Part shown: positions 57,559 through 64,000 of the stretch, in pieces
How positions within the stretch are numbered: the first letter of the stretch is position 1
Layout of the letters: each line of letters begins with the position of its first letter
Assembly (NCBI GenBank): GCA_943737045.1
Contig: CALSFV010000490.1
Span: 29,852-93,851 of the forward strand
Direction of reading: 5' to 3'
Source: Parapristionchus giblindavisi
Taxonomy: Eukaryota > Nematoda > Chromadorea > Rhabditida > Diplogasteridae
DNA length: 64,000 bases
Translations under genes and position numbers: made by a program
Notes under the pieces: model-generated
Told to the model about the DNA's origin: nothing
What the model saw: only the letters and a program-made list of their open reading frames with translations
Databases searched by the model: none

Positions 57559-57810
57559 TCTATCTATTCTCTTTCCATTTCTGTACCATTATCGATTGAT
57601 TATCGATTGATTGTCCGTTTTATCCATTCAATATAGTCAATTATATTAGTAATTTACATGTAATATTCACCTGAATAAAGTATGGCTAACTAATCGATAA
57701 TAGTATGAATATCTAATGTATTCAGTATATTCAATAGAGTTATTATATCTCTACATTTATATATTCACTCTCTCGTTTATTCTAATACATTATGCATACT
57801 AATATTAATG

Positions 57811-57914
57811 CTCTCTCCCTCTCCCTCTCCCTCTCCCTCTCCCTCTCCCTCTCCCTCTCCCTCTCCCTCTCCCTCTCCCTCTCCCTCTCCCTCTCCCTCT
57901 CCCTCTCCCTCTCC
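57811..57914. repeat. (TCTCCC)n hexamer repeat
   Basis: About 17 perfect copies of a 6-bp CCCTCT unit, all pyrimidines on the plus strand, in the intergenic region after the acidic-protein gene. Confidence 0.97.
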
Positions 57915-58770
57915 ATCCATCTCATTTCCTTCACAGAATGGGTCATATAAAGGTCTAATCTCATTTTTCTCCATTTCTTCATTCATTCACTTCTCTTTCT
58001 CTTCAACATAAAATCCAATAGAACAGTCCTCTTATGGTCCTCTATCTCTCCCTCTCCATATCCTCCTCTACTTCTCCTTATCTCCCTCTCCTTCTCTCCC
58101 TCTCCCTCTCCTTTTCCTCCTATCCCCTCCCTCTCCTCCTCTCCTTCTCCTTTTCTCCCTCTCCCTCTCCTTTTCTCCCTCTCCCTCTCCTTCTCTTCCC
58201 TTACCTCTCCTTCTTCATCCATTTCCTTCATTCTACTAGTACATATATTCTAAAGGGGACTTTTACATTATCGTATAGACCTACTTTATTGATTGTTTCT
58301 TCATAAAGAGCAAAAGAGAAGAAGAAGAAGAAGAAGGAAGGCTTATGTAATTATTCTCTTCTTTGTATCTTCATCTATTCTTTCTATTTAGTCTTTCTAT
58401 TCATTCCGATCTTTCTTCATCTTCTTCTTCTATCCTCTTCTATCCTCTTCTTCCTCTTCTTCATTCATTCACTTATTCTATATTTCTTTATATTCCACCT
58501 GCTTATTTTATTGACTTTTTCCGTCGTTTCTTCTCTCTTTTCTGACTTTTCCCTCTTCTTCTCCCTCATGTATATGAAACATTTATTCTGAATCAATGTA
58601 GATATATCGATTAGATCATTGTATTATTTATTCTATTTGACTATTCATTTGTACTATTTAATATATTGTATATTATATTCATTCATTCCACTATTCCATC
58701 CATTCTTTTCATCTCATTCTCATCCATTTTCATCGCTTTTCACCATTTTCGACTCCAGCTCTCTCTACCC
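57915..58770. other. Intergenic, pyrimidine-rich, no gene seen
   Basis: Plus strand largely C/T, with irregular CCCTCTCC blocks around 58045-58210. Open frames on both strands come from absence of stops in simple sequence. No splice-linked exons found. Confidence 0.5.
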
Positions 58771-59606
58771 TCTCTTTCTCCCTCCCTCTCCTTCCTCCTC
58801 TCCCTCTCCCTCTCCTTCCTTCTCTCCCTCTCCCTCTCCTCCCTTCTCTCCCTCTCCCTCTCCTTCCTTCTCTCCCTCTCCCTCTCCTTCCTCCTCTCCT
58901 TCCTTCTCTCCCTCTCCCTCTCCTTCCTTCTCTCCCTCTCCCTCTCCTTCCTCCTCTCCCTCTCCCTCTCCTTCCTTCTCTCCCTCTCCCTCTCCTTCCT
59001 TCTCTCCCTCTCCCTCTCCTTCCTCCTCTCCCTCTCCCTCTCCTTCCTTCTCTCCCTCTCCCTCTCCTTCCTTCTCTCCCTCTCCCTCTCCTTCCTCCTC
59101 TCCCTCTCCCTCTCCTTCCTTCTCTCCCTCTCCCTCTCCTTCCTTCTCTCCCTCTCCCTCTCCTTCCTTCTCTCCCTCTCCCTCTCCTTCCTTCTCTCCC
59201 TCTCCCTCTCCTTCCTCCTCTCCCTCTCCCTCTCCTTCCTTCTCTCCCTCTCCCTCTCCTTCCTTCTCTCCCTCTCCCTCTCCTTCCTCCTCTCCCTCTC
59301 CCTCTCCTTCCTTCTCTCCCTCTCCCTCTCCTTCCTTCTCTCCCTCTCCCTCTCCTTCCTTCTCTCCCTCTCCCTCTCCTTCCTTCTCTCCCTCTCCCTC
59401 TCCTTCCTCCTCTCCCTCTCCCTCTCCTTCCTCCTCTCCCTCTCCCTCTCCTTCCTCCTCTCCCTCTCCCTCTCCTTCCTTCTCTCCCTCTCCCTCTCCT
59501 TCCTTCTCTCCCTCTCCCTCTCCTTCCTTCTCTCCCTCTCCCTCTCCTTCCTTCTCTCCCTCTCCCTCTCCTTCCTCCTCTCCCTCTCCCTCTCCTTCCT
59601 TCTCTC
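58771..59606. repeat. 24-bp polypyrimidine minisatellite (~34 copies)
   Basis: Unit TCCCTCTCCCTCTCCTTCC followed by TTCTC or TCCTC, 24 bp, repeated about 34 times with few variants (mainly T/C at one position). The plus strand is C/T only for over 800 bp. All three plus frames and two minus frames stay open simply because the repeat lacks stop codons. Confidence 0.95.
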
Positions 59607-59757
59607 TCTCTCCCTCCTTTCCTCTTCCTTTCCCTCTCTTCACACTTGTATATGTACATGAGGATATATTAAATTTCTTCCATTTATAATCGAAGAAATT
59701 GAAATTATCTTGATTCGAATGCTCATCATACTTTGATCTTTGATCTCTTAATTCAGA

Positions 59758-63976
<4,219 letters not shown>

Positions 63977-64000
63977 TGAGTTACAGTACTCTAAATCTAC

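Noticed and set aside
57777..58011. Gly-Glu or Ser-Pro repeat proteins at the hexamer array
   Set aside because: Simple-repeat translation on both strands, no splice context or start signal.
58619..59689. Very long open frames (292-356 codons) in several frames through the 24-bp minisatellite
   Set aside because: They are open only because the pyrimidine/purine repeat has no stop codon. Translations are SPSP, LSLSF or GEGE repeats in overlapping frames on both strands.

Overview
The window is nuclear DNA of a nematode. The genes are split by many 40-60 nt introns with TTTCAG/TTTAG-type acceptors. One gene encodes a small major-sperm-protein (MSP) domain protein, a nematode family, and the long introns and intergenic DNA are full of short transposon relics. 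The species cannot be named from the sequence alone. Coding exons were rebuilt by hand from splice signals and reading frame, so gene ends and first exons are less certain than conserved cores.

Layout. 1-1134 (-): 5' end of an ARFGEF3/BIG3-like gene. 2064-2469: short hAT-like MITE. 3383-5151: 1.8 kb foldback element between TTAA sites. 5541-5613: tRNA-Lys(CUU). 7303-8313 (+): dual-specificity phosphatase. 9636-10250 (-): MSP-domain protein. 10648-14827 (-): mitochondrial FAD glycerol-3-phosphate dehydrogenase, with an apparent 1-nt frameshift. 15740-16296 (+): Sec61 beta. 16646-17618 (-): four-helix MARVEL-like protein. 20034-28556 (+): MYPT3/TIMAP-like PP1 regulatory subunit with a CaaX end. 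One of its introns holds a reverse-transcriptase element and another holds a foldback plus a hAT MITE. 29363-30885 (-): RING-RBR-like E3 ligase with C-terminal membrane helices. 31020-35364 (-): DDX1 helicase. 35868-41070 (-): BUB1 kinase. 42614-44539: a TIR element carrying a decayed but intron-containing PCNA gene. 44654-49002 (-): CTNNBL1, with a PP1 catalytic-subunit gene (46812-48295, +) nested in one intron. 49465-51802 (+): alanine aminotransferase. 52127-53032 (+): Mediator subunit MED18. 53291-55516 (+): lariat-debranching enzyme DBR1. 55869-57558 (+): unrecognised acidic protein. 57811-59606: polypyrimidine satellites. 59758 to the end (+): 5' half of a p90 ribosomal S6 kinase.

Functional links are ordinary housekeeping: splicing and lariat turnover (CTNNBL1, DBR1), transcription (MED18), RNA helicase work (DDX1), spindle checkpoint (BUB1), phosphatase biology (PP1 catalytic subunit, a PP1-targeting subunit, a DUSP), translocon (Sec61 beta) and metabolism (GPD2, ALT). 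Tight same-strand spacing (DDX1 to the RBR gene, 134 bp; ALT-MED18-DBR1, 260-320 bp) would suit nematode operons, but that is inference.

The most unusual items are the TIR element with a captured PCNA gene, the divergent reverse transcriptase in the MYPT3-like gene, three identical tRNA-Lys copies (two inside introns of other genes, all with U at the discriminator position), and the set of foldback elements and MITEs with intact target-site duplications.
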